Notes: generated by a model not told the origin, from the sequence alone. Counted from the stretch's first letter, positions 16,001 to 21,896 are shown. The stretch: 21,972 nucleotides of DNA from Succinatimonas sp. UBA6849 (GCA_002449335.1 DKDL01000006.1:1-21972), one strand, 5' to 3'. Translations and numbers: made by a program.

Positions 16001-16402
16001 CTTTTCTGGTTTATAGTCTTTATCGCCATAAACTAACATGAACCACTGTGAAAAACCGTGTACAGCAGACAGCATGACCTTAGCTACAGCAATTGATGCA
16101 AAGCCTTCATGAGCAGCTTTGTTACGCATCTGTCGGATCCTATCGACGATAGTCTTTAGATTATTTGAAAGATAGCCCTTATATGAAAGGATCTTGGCAC
16201 GACCTGCAAAAGAATCTTCCTCCTTTGATGGAGCAGTAAGATGATTTATAGAAAAGATTATATTGATGATATTCTCACACAGCATTCCTGTTTTAATCAG
16301 GGAGGCATTTGAGTCTGAGAACACATACTCCTCAGCTTTAGCACCTAGCAAAGCTAATGATGGGAAATCTTTTTCTAAAAAAGTAAAATTATTTGCAGCC
16401 AT
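13073..16402 (-). CDS. hsdR: Type I restriction endonuclease subunit HsdR with N-terminal DUF4145/HEPN-like domain
   Basis: The 1109-residue motor and nuclease subunit cleaves unmodified DNA after ATP-driven translocation. Domains in order: a DUF4145-like helical region (about 30-125) with RNKAAH (R93 to H98); a nuclease domain with D257 and E271-x-K273 (FVEAKS); an SF2 translocase with Walker A MATGTGKT (413-420), DEAH (523-526), LTATP and the motif VI GRATR; and a C-terminal helical domain of the EcoEI_R_C type. All catalytic residues are present. MAANNFTFLEKDFP is a normal-looking start, and an in-frame TGA lies just upstream, so 16402 is the earliest possible ATG even though its ribosome-binding site is weak. 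It is first gene of the hsdRMS operon. Confidence 0.96.
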   Translation of the reverse strand: MAANNFTFLEKDFPSLALLGAKAEEYVFSDSNASLIKTGMLCENIINIIFSINHLTAPSKEEDSFAGRAKILSYKGYLSNNLKTIVDRIRQMRNKAAHEGFASIAVAKVMLSAVHGFSQWFMLVYGDKDYKPEKYIEPVEQTIATSVVTTSVIQQDKDNKFEEKLIQEDLDKAKKVTAPSQSELKKRTIRAENQRPKNEAETRIIIDSQLRAVGWETDTETLRYSKGTRPQKGRNIAIAEWPTNPVTTKNKGNCYADYALFIGEKLYAFVEAKSMDKDIPSVIDDQCKDYSSNVRDEDKDYVIDTYGPYQVPFTFATNGRPYLKDYEQKSGIWFLDFRATNNAPKALRGWISPIGLQELLENRVEAGMERLKAEPLDVLLDKSGLNLRTYQVDAIKAVEDRINAGQDKILVSMATGTGKTRTILGLIYRVLKANRFKRILYLVDRTSLGEQTADVFKDVELEDYQTLDKIYNINKLDDSCIEKATKVQVATVQSMVKRILYYVDSENSNPMPGVNDFDLVIIDEAHRGYILDKEMTEEEALYSNQLDYQSKYRSVVDYFNGVKVALTATPALHTVSIFGEPVYNYSYRQAVLDGYLVDFDAPHIIKTKLSINGINYAKGEDINVYDPKTGELNVFNLPDEMNFDVEQFNRTVITRSFNETVLKEISNDISPLFSDFRGKTLIYAVNDAHADMIVDILKEIYTAQGIDDDAIVKITGKSYDGNKKKIQHAIKKFKNEEFPSIVVTVDLLTTGIDVPKINKLVFLRCVKSRILYEQMLGRATRLCPDIGKDHFEIYDAVGATTALADVSTMKPVVVSPKEKFTDLAGKVKNTEDEKELDYLRGQIEAKLQRKVKHMDEKAKETFSSLSGGIGPNEFFEKIKNCKDTKEFKAILLEHDSLLQKLDALKGKDNSPVVISDKKDELEEHSRAYGEKYSTPEDYLEAFNKYIKENKDKIAMLNLVYTRPSNLTRQGLKDLINILETEHFTKQQLMSAIKTVNKSDAEISADITTIIRNIALGEPLISHEDKIKSAFKKILSAHVFDQNEKAWLEKFEKYLLSDQETVLTVDVLDEDPRFKNIGGFKRIDGYFNNNLGNYFKELNNYIFNENGITQ

Positions 16403-16465
16403 ATGTCATGCAACCATTTTTATCTTTATCTTGCAGTACTTATCATCAAATTAATTGTCCTCCCT

Positions 16466-16474
16466 TTTATAGCA
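16466..16474 (-). promoter_or_regulatory. Extended -10 promoter candidate for hsdRMS
   Basis: On the minus strand TGCTATAAA forms an extended -10 element 64 bp before the hsdR ATG, with no good -35. About 60 bp further upstream lies the 14-bp dyad TTCAA-ATAA-TTGAA (16533-16546). Confidence 0.4.
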
Positions 16475-16617
16475 TTAATTCTCATTAAAAAGGATAAACA
16501 ATCTCTTAATTATTCGAACTAGGGGTAGTCTATTCAAATAATTGAACTTAGCTAACTTACACTTTTTGGATTTCGATTAAACTTTGCGCTTAAAGATTAT
16601 CTTATTTGTGAAGGAGA

Positions 16618-16652
16618 AAGAAAAGCCGGACAACATCTCTGCTCTCCGGCTT
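16618..16652 (-). terminator. Rho-independent terminator of tolC
   Basis: On the minus strand the 8-bp stem AAGCCGGA/TCCGGCTT, with a 14-nt loop, is followed by TTCTTTC just past the tolC stop (16682). The stem is perfect and GC-rich; the T-run is interrupted by a C. Confidence 0.8.
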
Positions 16653-16681
16653 AAGGTTTAAGTAAGACTAGTGATTAGATC

Positions 16682-18019
16682 TTACTTTTTTAAACCTGAA
16701 TTGATCTGATTGATATGCTCAACCTTTAAGTCACCTTCTGCATATAACAGAGCTAAACGTGACTCAATATAGTTATAACGAGACTCTGCTGATTTCTGCA
16801 TTGAGTCATATAACTTCTGAGTTGCATTTAAAACATCAGTCATAGTACGAGTACCTACATCGTAACCAGCCTTAGTTGCCTTTAGAGCTGATTCTGATGA
16901 TTTAACTGAGTTCTTATAAGCGGTTACAGAGCTGATAGCAGCATTAACGTTGTTATAGCTGTTATTTACGTTTGTAAGCAGTGAACGGTGAGCATACTCT
17001 AGAGACTCTGAAGCAGCGATGTATTGTGCCTGAGCCTTATCAACAGCAGCAGAGGTTGCTCCGCCGTGGAAGATAGGTACACTTAAGGTTAAACCTACTG
17101 ACTTAGACCATGCGTTGTTATCAACGAAGCCTGCCTCTGGAACATTAGCTGTATAGTCAGTGTAACCTGTTCTTAAATTAGCATTTAAGTCTAAGGTAGG
17201 CTCATGACCTGAACGAGCTAAGGTGATATTGTCTTTAGCAATATCGCGGTTTACAACCTGCTGCTGTAGGCCTAAGTTGTTCTCCTCAGCGCCTTTTACA
17301 AGTTTTGCTAAATCTTTATCAACACGTGGAGTATCAAACTTGTTTTCATCAAGCTTTGATAGCTGCTCTACAGTGATCTTTCGACCAGTTAAAACTCTGA
17401 TTTGCTCATATGAATTGATAAGAGCATTTTCAGCTGCAATTACAGCTGCGTTTGATAAATCGTAAGCAGCCTGAGCTTCTAACTTATCTGTTTCAGCAAT
17501 TAAGCCTACGTTCAAGCGACGCTCTGCTTCGGCTAACTGACGCTTTAGAGCTGCGTTATTAGCTTTTTGGAATTTTAAAGTATCAGCTGCATTTAAAACA
17601 TTAAAGTAAGCATTGCTTACTCGTAAAATTAGGCTCTGCTGTGCATCAGCATAAGCAAGATCTTTTAAAGTTGCAGTCTTTTCAGCAATTGATCTGTTAG
17701 CCCATGAGCTATGACGCCAGATCTGCTGTGATAAGGTTAAAGCAGCTGAGCTATTCTTATTGCTACCACGGGCATTGTAAGCTTTGATGGTATTAGTTCT
17801 GGTCTTAGTAATTGAACCTACAACATCAATTTGAGGTAACAGAGCAGCTGTAGCTTCAGATAGACCTGCATGAGCTGCATCAGCATCAGCTTTTGCCTGA
17901 GCTACCTGAGTATCTTTCTGTAGAGCCTCTTTATAGATATCCATTAAATCTTCGGCATGGGCAGACAAGCTCAGTGAAGCAGCTAAAGCTACTGCAAGAG
18001 TAGTAATCTTTAAGTTCAT
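16682..18019 (-). CDS. tolC: TolC-family outer membrane efflux channel
   Basis: A 445-residue outer membrane protein with an N-terminal signal peptide (residues 1-22, cleavage after AHA and before EDLMDIYKEAL). The body is long amphipathic helices rich in Ala, Gln and Asn, with the repeat halves typical of TolC, for example IAETDKLEAQAAYDLSNA and later YDVGTRTMTDVLNATQKLYD. TolC trimers form the exit duct for RND, MFS and ABC exporters and for type I secretion. Length is slightly below E. coli TolC. The ATG at 18019 is preferred over the adjacent in-frame TTG at 18022 because GAGG lies 6 nt upstream of it. It is monocistronic, with its own extended -10 promoter and terminator. No inner-membrane pump or adaptor gene is nearby, so it is probably a shared channel. 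Confidence 0.92.
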   Translation of the reverse strand: MNLKITTLAVALAASLSLSAHAEDLMDIYKEALQKDTQVAQAKADADAAHAGLSEATAALLPQIDVVGSITKTRTNTIKAYNARGSNKNSSAALTLSQQIWRHSSWANRSIAEKTATLKDLAYADAQQSLILRVSNAYFNVLNAADTLKFQKANNAALKRQLAEAERRLNVGLIAETDKLEAQAAYDLSNAAVIAAENALINSYEQIRVLTGRKITVEQLSKLDENKFDTPRVDKDLAKLVKGAEENNLGLQQQVVNRDIAKDNITLARSGHEPTLDLNANLRTGYTDYTANVPEAGFVDNNAWSKSVGLTLSVPIFHGGATSAAVDKAQAQYIAASESLEYAHRSLLTNVNNSYNNVNAAISSVTAYKNSVKSSESALKATKAGYDVGTRTMTDVLNATQKLYDSMQKSAESRYNYIESRLALLYAEGDLKVEHINQINSGLKK

Positions 18020-18058
18020 CAAAAACCTCAGTAATTCATCTAATTTACTAATCTTGCA

Positions 18059-18067
18059 ATTATAACA
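18059..18067 (-). promoter_or_regulatory. Extended -10 promoter for tolC
   Basis: The minus strand reads TGTTATAAT, a perfect TGnTATAAT extended -10, 40 bp before the tolC ATG. The best -35 match (TTGCTA) is 19 nt away, which the extended -10 can compensate for. Confidence 0.65.
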
Positions 18068-18182
18068 ATAGGAACAGGAAATTTAGCAAAAAACTTAGTC
18101 TCTATTGCGCAACATGTTAAGTTTTGTTTGTATTTTCGACTGAAAAGTCAAAGATGAAGCATAAGAAAAGTTTATCTTCAGG

Positions 18183-18258
18183 TGGTGGAGGTAAACGGGA
18201 TCGAACCGTTGACCCTCTGCTTGCAAAGCAGATGCTCTCCCAGCTGAGCTATACCCCC
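18183..18258 (-). tRNA. tRNA-Ala (anticodon UGC), copy 1
   Basis: 76-nt cloverleaf including CCA. Acceptor GGGGGTA/TACCTCC, anticodon stem TCTGC/GCAGA with loop TTTGCAA, T-arm GGTTCGATCCC. Identical to the copies at 18463 and 18567. It is the last gene of the Ala cluster in the direction of transcription. Confidence 0.96.
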
Positions 18259-18282
18259 ACAAAAGAGATGACTTATTGACGT

Positions 18283-18358
<76 letters not shown>

Positions 18359-18377
18359 ACGTCAAAAAGCGTGAACA

Positions 18378-18405
18378 ATTATATCGAATAAAATTATAAC
18401 GTCAA
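18378..18405 (-). promoter_or_regulatory. Strong sigma-70-type promoter for tRNA-Ala(GGC) and tRNA-Ala(UGC) copy 1
   Basis: On the minus strand TTGACG (18400-18405), a 16-nt spacer and a perfect TATAAT (18378-18383) lie just upstream of the tRNA-Ala(GGC) 5' end at 18358. The geometry resembles the second promoter at 18686-18713. Confidence 0.85.
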
Positions 18406-18462
18406 TAAATTTTTTGAAAAAACTCAAAATGAATGGGAAAAATGTGTTTTAGAAATCTTAGA

Positions 18463-18538
18463 TGGTGGAGGTAAACGGGATCGAACCGTTGACCCTCTGC
18501 TTGCAAAGCAGATGCTCTCCCAGCTGAGCTATACCCCC
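18463..18538 (-). tRNA. tRNA-Ala (anticodon UGC), copy 2
   Basis: Identical over 76 nt to the copies at 18183-18258 and 18567-18642. Follows copy 3 by 28 bp in the same transcript, and is followed by a 104-bp gap with a new promoter. Confidence 0.96.
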
Positions 18539-18566
18539 ACAAGAGGAAAGTTTTACATCATCAAGA

Positions 18567-18642
18567 TGGTGGAGGTAAACGGGATCGAACCGTTGACCCT
18601 CTGCTTGCAAAGCAGATGCTCTCCCAGCTGAGCTATACCCCC
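18567..18642 (-). tRNA. tRNA-Ala (anticodon UGC), copy 3
   Basis: First tRNA of the cluster on the minus strand, identical to the other two UGC copies. It is preceded by a leader with an 8-bp hairpin and a strong promoter. Confidence 0.96.
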
Positions 18643-18652
18643 AGTCTGACAC

Positions 18653-18675
18653 TTGAACGAACTGGTCTCGTTCAA
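18653..18675 (-). promoter_or_regulatory. Leader hairpin ahead of the tRNA-Ala cluster
   Basis: Perfect 8-bp arms TTGAACGA (18653-18660) and TCGTTCAA (18668-18675) with a 7-nt loop, between the promoter and the first tRNA. With the predicted start near 18679 this would be the very 5' end of the primary transcript. It may be a processing signal or may protect the end. Confidence 0.5.
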
Positions 18676-18685
18676 AAGCCGTTAC

Positions 18686-18713
18686 ATTATATAATGAGTT
18701 TAAAATTCGTCAA
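18686..18713 (-). promoter_or_regulatory. Strong sigma-70-type promoter for the tRNA-Ala cluster
   Basis: Minus strand TTGACG (18708-18713), 16-nt spacer, perfect TATAAT (18686-18691). Same -35 hexamer and spacer length as the promoter at 18378-18405. Confidence 0.85.
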
Positions 18714-18835
18714 CTACTTTTTTTAACATTTCTCAAAAGATCTTAAAAAAACGGCTTTTATATCGAAAAAAAATTTTTTCAAAACGATGGTTCTTCCGGT
18801 GTAAAACATAGCCCAAAATAATTTCTAAAATTCGG

Positions 18836-18864
18836 TTGACAATAGTTAGATATCTAACTATTAT
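18836..18864 (+). promoter_or_regulatory. Promoter of the MarR-family gene with operator in the spacer
   Basis: TTGACA (18836-18841), a 17-nt spacer and TATTAT (18859-18864). A perfect 22-bp palindrome (18841-18862; core AGTTAGATATCTAACT) fills the spacer and touches both hexamers, so a bound regulator would exclude RNA polymerase. The same core recurs after the gene, which points to autoregulation by the encoded MarR protein. Confidence 0.88.
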
Positions 18865-18870
18865 TAAGAC

Positions 18871-19293
18871 ATGAAATATTTAGCAGTTTTTTACGCATCG
18901 AGAATAAGAAAGGCTGCCAATCAATTTCTAGCTGATGAGCTAGAGAAGGCTGGTCTTAAAGGAATAGTTCCATCACATGGAGACATTATTAAGTGTCTTC
19001 TGATGTTTGGTGCTATGCCTATGCAAGAGCTTGCTAAAAAAGTAGACAGAACCAAAGCTACTGTAACAGTGTTAATTGATAAGCTCGAAAAATTAGAGCT
19101 GGTTAAAAGAACACGTTCAAGTACTGATAACCGAATAACTTTAATCGAGCTGACTCAAAAAGGTCATGACTTTAAACCAATCTTTGAAAAGATCAGTCAC
19201 GATTTAAATGAAAAGGTTTATAAAGGTTTTTCTACTGAAGAAGCAGAGCTTGCTGAAGATCTTATGGATCGTATTCGTAAAAACCTCGAATAG
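18871..19293 (+). CDS. MarR-family transcriptional regulator
   Basis: A 140-residue winged helix-turn-helix regulator. The DNA-binding region is at about 48-98: PMQELAKKVDRTKATVTVLI, then KLEKLELVKR, and the wing STDNRITLIELTQKG carrying the typical D-x-R (D86, R88). N- and C-terminal helices would form the dimer. MarR proteins usually repress their own promoter and a neighbouring gene and release DNA on binding a small phenolic or oxidised ligand, or on cysteine oxidation. Only Cys42 is present, so classic two-cysteine redox sensing is unlikely. The ATG lies 7 bp after the -10, so the transcript is probably leaderless or nearly so, and no Shine-Dalgarno is visible. The next gene, a cupin, carries the same operator and is the obvious target. 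Confidence 0.9.
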   Translation: MKYLAVFYASRIRKAANQFLADELEKAGLKGIVPSHGDIIKCLLMFGAMPMQELAKKVDRTKATVTVLIDKLEKLELVKRTRSSTDNRITLIELTQKGHDFKPIFEKISHDLNEKVYKGFSTEEAELAEDLMDRIRKNLE

Positions 19294-19310
19294 TATTTTT
19301 TATATCATAT

Positions 19311-19376
19311 TAGTTAGATATCTAACTATTAGATATCCAATCACAAAATTGATAATCAATATCTAGAGTTCTAACT
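19311..19376 (+). promoter_or_regulatory. Operator cluster and promoter region before the cupin gene
   Basis: An 18-bp perfect palindrome TAGTTAGATATCTAACTA (19311-19328) repeats the operator of the MarR promoter. It is followed by a diverged overlapping copy with the half TTAGATATC (about 19329-19342) and a third copy ATCTAGAGTTCTAACT (19361-19376) that matches 12 of 16 core positions. The third lies between TTGATA (19349-19354) and TAACTA (19372-19377) at 17-nt spacing, the same geometry as the regulator's own promoter. Operators are clear; the promoter hexamers are less certain. Confidence 0.75.
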
Positions 19377-19466
19377 AATTATGTAACCAGGATGTGGCCA
19401 CTATCCCCTTACAGTTGATATACGGTTTTGTAATGTTTTAACACTGTTTCTATGGAGATATAAAAA

Positions 19467-19928
19467 ATGGATCTTTCATTTAAGTTATCAGACAACTCAA
19501 AGAAATTAGAGAAGTTAGTTAAAGACACTAATGCAAGCTTTGCTGACATTGGCTCATTTGATGGTATTGGCTCTTATGAGATGGAGTGTAAGGATGCTAA
19601 GTTGACCTGTCCATCTAAGTTATTCTTAAAAGATCTTTTAGGTCTTACAGGTTGTGAGATCTCTGTAAACAAGATGGTAGCAGGCTCAAAAGCACCTTTT
19701 GCCCACAAGCACAAGGAAAACGAAGAGCTTTGGATTGTATTAAAAGGCACTGGTTCTATTGGTGTTGATGGTAAAGAGTATCCTGTAAAAGAAGGTTCAT
19801 TCTTAAAGATCTCACCTGATGGTGTAAGAACAATCAGTGCAACCACTGATTTAGAGTTCTTATGCATCCAGACTAAAGCAGGCTCTTTAAATGAAAGCAC
19901 TTTAACTGATGGTGTGATCTTACAGTAA
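19467..19928 (+). CDS. Cupin-domain protein, probable target of the adjacent MarR regulator
   Basis: A 153-residue single-domain cupin. Motif 1 is present: H80-x-H82 with E86 or E87 and G94 (AHKHKENEELWIVLKG), able to bind a metal. Motif 2 (GSFLKISPDGVRTISA, 110-125) has P117 and G119 but lacks the usual histidine, with Arg121/Thr122 in its place, so the metal site would be three-ligand or altered. No signal peptide. Start at 19467 is supported by GGAG 9-10 nt upstream. The reaction cannot be deduced; small cupins of this kind include sensors, isomerases and quercetin-like dioxygenases. Tandem MarR operators precede it, so it is likely induced by whatever the regulator senses. Confidence 0.85.
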   Translation: MDLSFKLSDNSKKLEKLVKDTNASFADIGSFDGIGSYEMECKDAKLTCPSKLFLKDLLGLTGCEISVNKMVAGSKAPFAHKHKENEELWIVLKGTGSIGVDGKEYPVKEGSFLKISPDGVRTISATTDLEFLCIQTKAGSLNESTLTDGVILQ

Positions 19929-19940
19929 TTAAGAGTTATC

Positions 19941-19989
19941 ACTTGTGTTTACCATGTCTTCTACAAGTAAATAGCAGGCATGGTATTTT
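19941..19989 (+). terminator. Possible terminator/attenuator after the cupin gene
   Basis: Two interleaved pairings are possible: ACTTGT (19941-19946) with ACAAGT (19963-19968), and TACCATG (19950-19956) with CATGGTA (19979-19985), the second followed by TTTT. They interlock, so they would form a pseudoknot or exclude one another. Loops are long and the T-run is short, so termination strength is uncertain. Confidence 0.4.
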
Positions 19990-20375
19990 CATGAACCAAA
20001 GATTACAGTTTTCTTAAAAGACTTATTGCTTTTAGCTCTGACTTTTACCTATTCCTATTTAGCTTGTTTCTATCTACCCTACTCATATTTGACTGATTCA
20101 ATTAACCGCGCTCAGGTTAACGCACTCAATCATCTTTGACTAAAAACTCCTGCAGTAATTTTCATGAAGATGACATTTTCATGTAAAATGAGCTCATTTT
20201 GTAGGCAAGAGCTTTGATGTTTTTCTCATTTAAAGTTCTGCCATGCAACACCTTGAACACATGCAAAAAGTGATACCAGCGCTTTATTACAACACTAAAA
20301 GCCTGGTATTAAATACTGTAGTTGACTACAGACAACAACTTCAATGTACAGATTGAATTTAATTTTGGGATTTAT

Positions 20376-20419
20376 CTAGTTGGATTTACCTTGTAAGGAC
20401 AGCTAGTTAAATTTACCTT
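20376..20419 (+). promoter_or_regulatory. Direct-repeat activator-type site upstream of focA
   Basis: CTAGTTGGATTTACCTT (20376-20392) and CTAGTTAAATTTACCTT (20403-20419) differ at two positions and are 27 bp apart. If TATAAA at 20440-20445 is the -10, the second copy is centred near -41, the place of a class II activator. The GGATTTACC word also occurs twice upstream of the EamA/Enzyme I intergenic region. Confidence 0.45.
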
Positions 20420-20461
20420 ATTGAGTTTAATTTAATAGTTATAAACAACACGAGACACATT

Positions 20462-21337
20462 ATGAGTGATACACCATCTTTATTGGCTTTATCTCCTCAA
20501 GCCATGGTTGAAGCTGCTGAACATCATGTGATGGACAAAGCTTCTAAGAAATTTATGAGAGCTTTTTTACTAGCAATTCTAGCTGGTGCTTCTATTGCTT
20601 TAGCTTTCTGCTTCTATACAACAGCTGTTGCAGCTTTAGGCGATGGCCCTGGTAAGGTTGTAGGAGGTCTGTTCTTCGCACTAGGTCTGTTCTTAGTAGT
20701 ACTTTTAGGTGGTGAGTTATTCACCTCTTCTACTTTAACTTTAATTGCCAGAGCATCAGGTAAGATCACTACTGCTACTCTATTAAAGAACTGGGCTACA
20801 GTTTATTTTGGCAACTTTGTAGGTGCCATGATCATTGTGCTTCTGATCTTCTTGGGCAGAACCTATATGAACTTTAATGGCAATTGGGGTCTTACCATTT
20901 TAAATACCGCACTGCATAAGATTGAGCACGTATATCCATCTGATGGTGTAGGAGCTGTAGCTTATGCTCGTGGCTTTATTGAAGCTTTGTGCCTAGGTAT
21001 TGTCTGCAACATCATGGTATGTGTTGCTGTATGGTTATCATGGGGCGGTAAGACAGTAACTGATAAACTCTTAGTAATGCTCTTCCCTATTGGTATGTTC
21101 GTAGCATCAGGCTTTGAACACAGTATTGCTAATATGTTCATGATCCCTATGGGTATCGTTTTACACTATTTCTCTATTCCTGAGTTCATGAATAACGTCA
21201 ACATCGACCACTATGCTGATCTTGATGTAATGCACTTTATCTTCTCAAACTTAATTCCTGTAACCATTGGTAACATCATCGGCGGTGGCATGATGATCGG
21301 TTTATTCAACTGGTTTATCTGGAAGAAGACTAAGTAA
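20462..21337 (+). CDS. focA: Formate channel FocA (formate/nitrite transporter family)
   Basis: A 291-residue inner-membrane protein with six helices and the FocA signatures LFTSSTLT (86-93), NFVGA (118-122), CNIMVCVAVW and GFEHSIANMFMIPMG (217-231), where H220 is the gating histidine of the pore. Many stretches, such as VASGFEHSIANMFMIPMGIV and NLIPVTIGNIIGGG, equal E. coli FocA. FocA pentamers export formate made by pyruvate formate-lyase in mixed-acid fermentation and re-import it at low pH. Compared with E. coli FocA, as I recall it, there is an insertion of roughly a dozen residues around 157-169 (VYPSDGVGAVAYA) before the fourth membrane segment. pflB is not in the window, although these genes commonly pair. 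A strong terminator follows, so it is transcribed alone. Confidence 0.95.
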   Translation: MSDTPSLLALSPQAMVEAAEHHVMDKASKKFMRAFLLAILAGASIALAFCFYTTAVAALGDGPGKVVGGLFFALGLFLVVLLGGELFTSSTLTLIARASGKITTATLLKNWATVYFGNFVGAMIIVLLIFLGRTYMNFNGNWGLTILNTALHKIEHVYPSDGVGAVAYARGFIEALCLGIVCNIMVCVAVWLSWGGKTVTDKLLVMLFPIGMFVASGFEHSIANMFMIPMGIVLHYFSIPEFMNNVNIDHYADLDVMHFIFSNLIPVTIGNIIGGGMMIGLFNWFIWKKTK

Positions 21338-21369
21338 TACAAGTGCATTATCAGTCTTTGAACAAAGAG

Positions 21370-21397
21370 CGGACTTAAATTATAAGTCCGTTTTTTT
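21370..21397 (+). terminator. Rho-independent terminator of focA
   Basis: Perfect 7-bp stem CGGACTT/AAGTCCG (21370-21376 and 21384-21390), 7-nt loop, then seven T's (21391-21397), 33 bp after the focA stop. Confidence 0.95.
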
Positions 21398-21434
21398 AGC
21401 TTATCATCTTTAGATGTAAATTCATTTTAGACTG

Positions 21435-21896
21435 TTAATGATTGTTAAATATCCATGCAAAAAATACAAAAGCAGTTACAAGAGACAGAATTATTTTTAG
21501 AAAAGCTTTTTTAGGAGTATCAGGTTCTTCTTCCTCTTTAAATTCTTTTACTTGCTTGCCACAGAAAGGACAGTAAGAAGCGACAGGAACACCGTTTAAA
21601 GTTGTAATACGAGGAACTATATTTCTATGACAATTTGGACAAGTCACTTTCTGCTCTGAACCATAGTTATCTTTTTCATTAGCAAGTTCTTTACAGTTAA
21701 GAACGTTGACTCCACATGCTACTGGATATTCGTTTTGTTTAGTTGAAGATACATCAAAAGATACAGGATCAGCCATTTTGGGAACACTGGTAAAGTGCTT
21801 AATTTCATGAAAAGTAAAGTAGTACTCTGCACTATCTTCACCCTGAATAAAACCGTAACCTTCTTTTTCGTTATAGAACTTTATTCTGCCCTGCAT
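21435..21896 (-). CDS. Cold-shock-like domain, zinc ribbon and C-terminal membrane helix protein
   Basis: From the chosen start it has 153 residues. Residues 1-50 resemble a cold-shock/OB domain: MQGRIKFYNEKEGYGFIQG with the RNP1-like GYGFI (13-17), then YYFTFHEI (25-32) where VFVHxS normally stands. Two CxxC pairs, CPNC (86-89) and CPFC (109-112), form a zinc ribbon. An acidic stretch (EFKEEEEPD) precedes a single hydrophobic helix at about 133-150 ending in NNH, so the protein would be tail-anchored with the nucleic-acid-binding part in the cytosol. An in-frame GTG at 21932 is upstream, but AAAAGG is correctly spaced before the ATG at 21896, and the domain begins right there. The function is unknown; RNA or single-stranded DNA binding at the membrane is an inference from the domains. 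Confidence 0.72.
   Translation of the reverse strand: MQGRIKFYNEKEGYGFIQGEDSAEYYFTFHEIKHFTSVPKMADPVSFDVSSTKQNEYPVACGVNVLNCKELANEKDNYGSEQKVTCPNCHRNIVPRITTLNGVPVASYCPFCGKQVKEFKEEEEPDTPKKAFLKIILSLVTAFVFFAWIFNNH

Larger units (their letters stand above)
19929..20461. other. 533-bp region upstream of focA, dyad-rich, no gene
   Basis: Beyond the possible cupin terminator it contains the 16-bp palindrome AAAATGAGCTCATTTT (20185-20200); ATACCAG/CTGGTAT arms (20273-20279 and 20303-20309); CTGTAGT-TG-ACTACAG (20316-20331); TTCAAT-N6-ATTGAA (20340-20357); and two direct copies of CTAGTTNNATTTACCTT (20376-20392 and 20403-20419). A TATAAA at 20440-20445 is the nearest -10 candidate. A 37-codon ORF at 20243 has no ribosome-binding site and is not called. 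Confidence 0.6.

Noticed and set aside
16403..16480. Mini-ORF of six codons with a strong Shine-Dalgarno-like GGGAGGA before hsdR
   Set aside because: The purine run lies directly at the predicted -10/transcription start, so it is probably not in the mRNA; too short to support.
18770..18790. A-run/T-run dyad between the tRNA promoter and the MarR promoter as a terminator
   Set aside because: It is a plain A-tract followed by a T-tract; no gene ends here, and it is more likely bent DNA.
20088..20105. FNR-like site TTGAC-TGAT-TCAA upstream of focA
   Set aside because: The second half is offset by one base from the TTGAT-N4-ATCAA arrangement.
20243..20356. 37-codon ORF (begins MQHLEHMQK) in the region upstream of focA
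   Set aside because: No ribosome-binding site, no recognisable domain, and it overlaps several dyads; it is better explained as non-coding.
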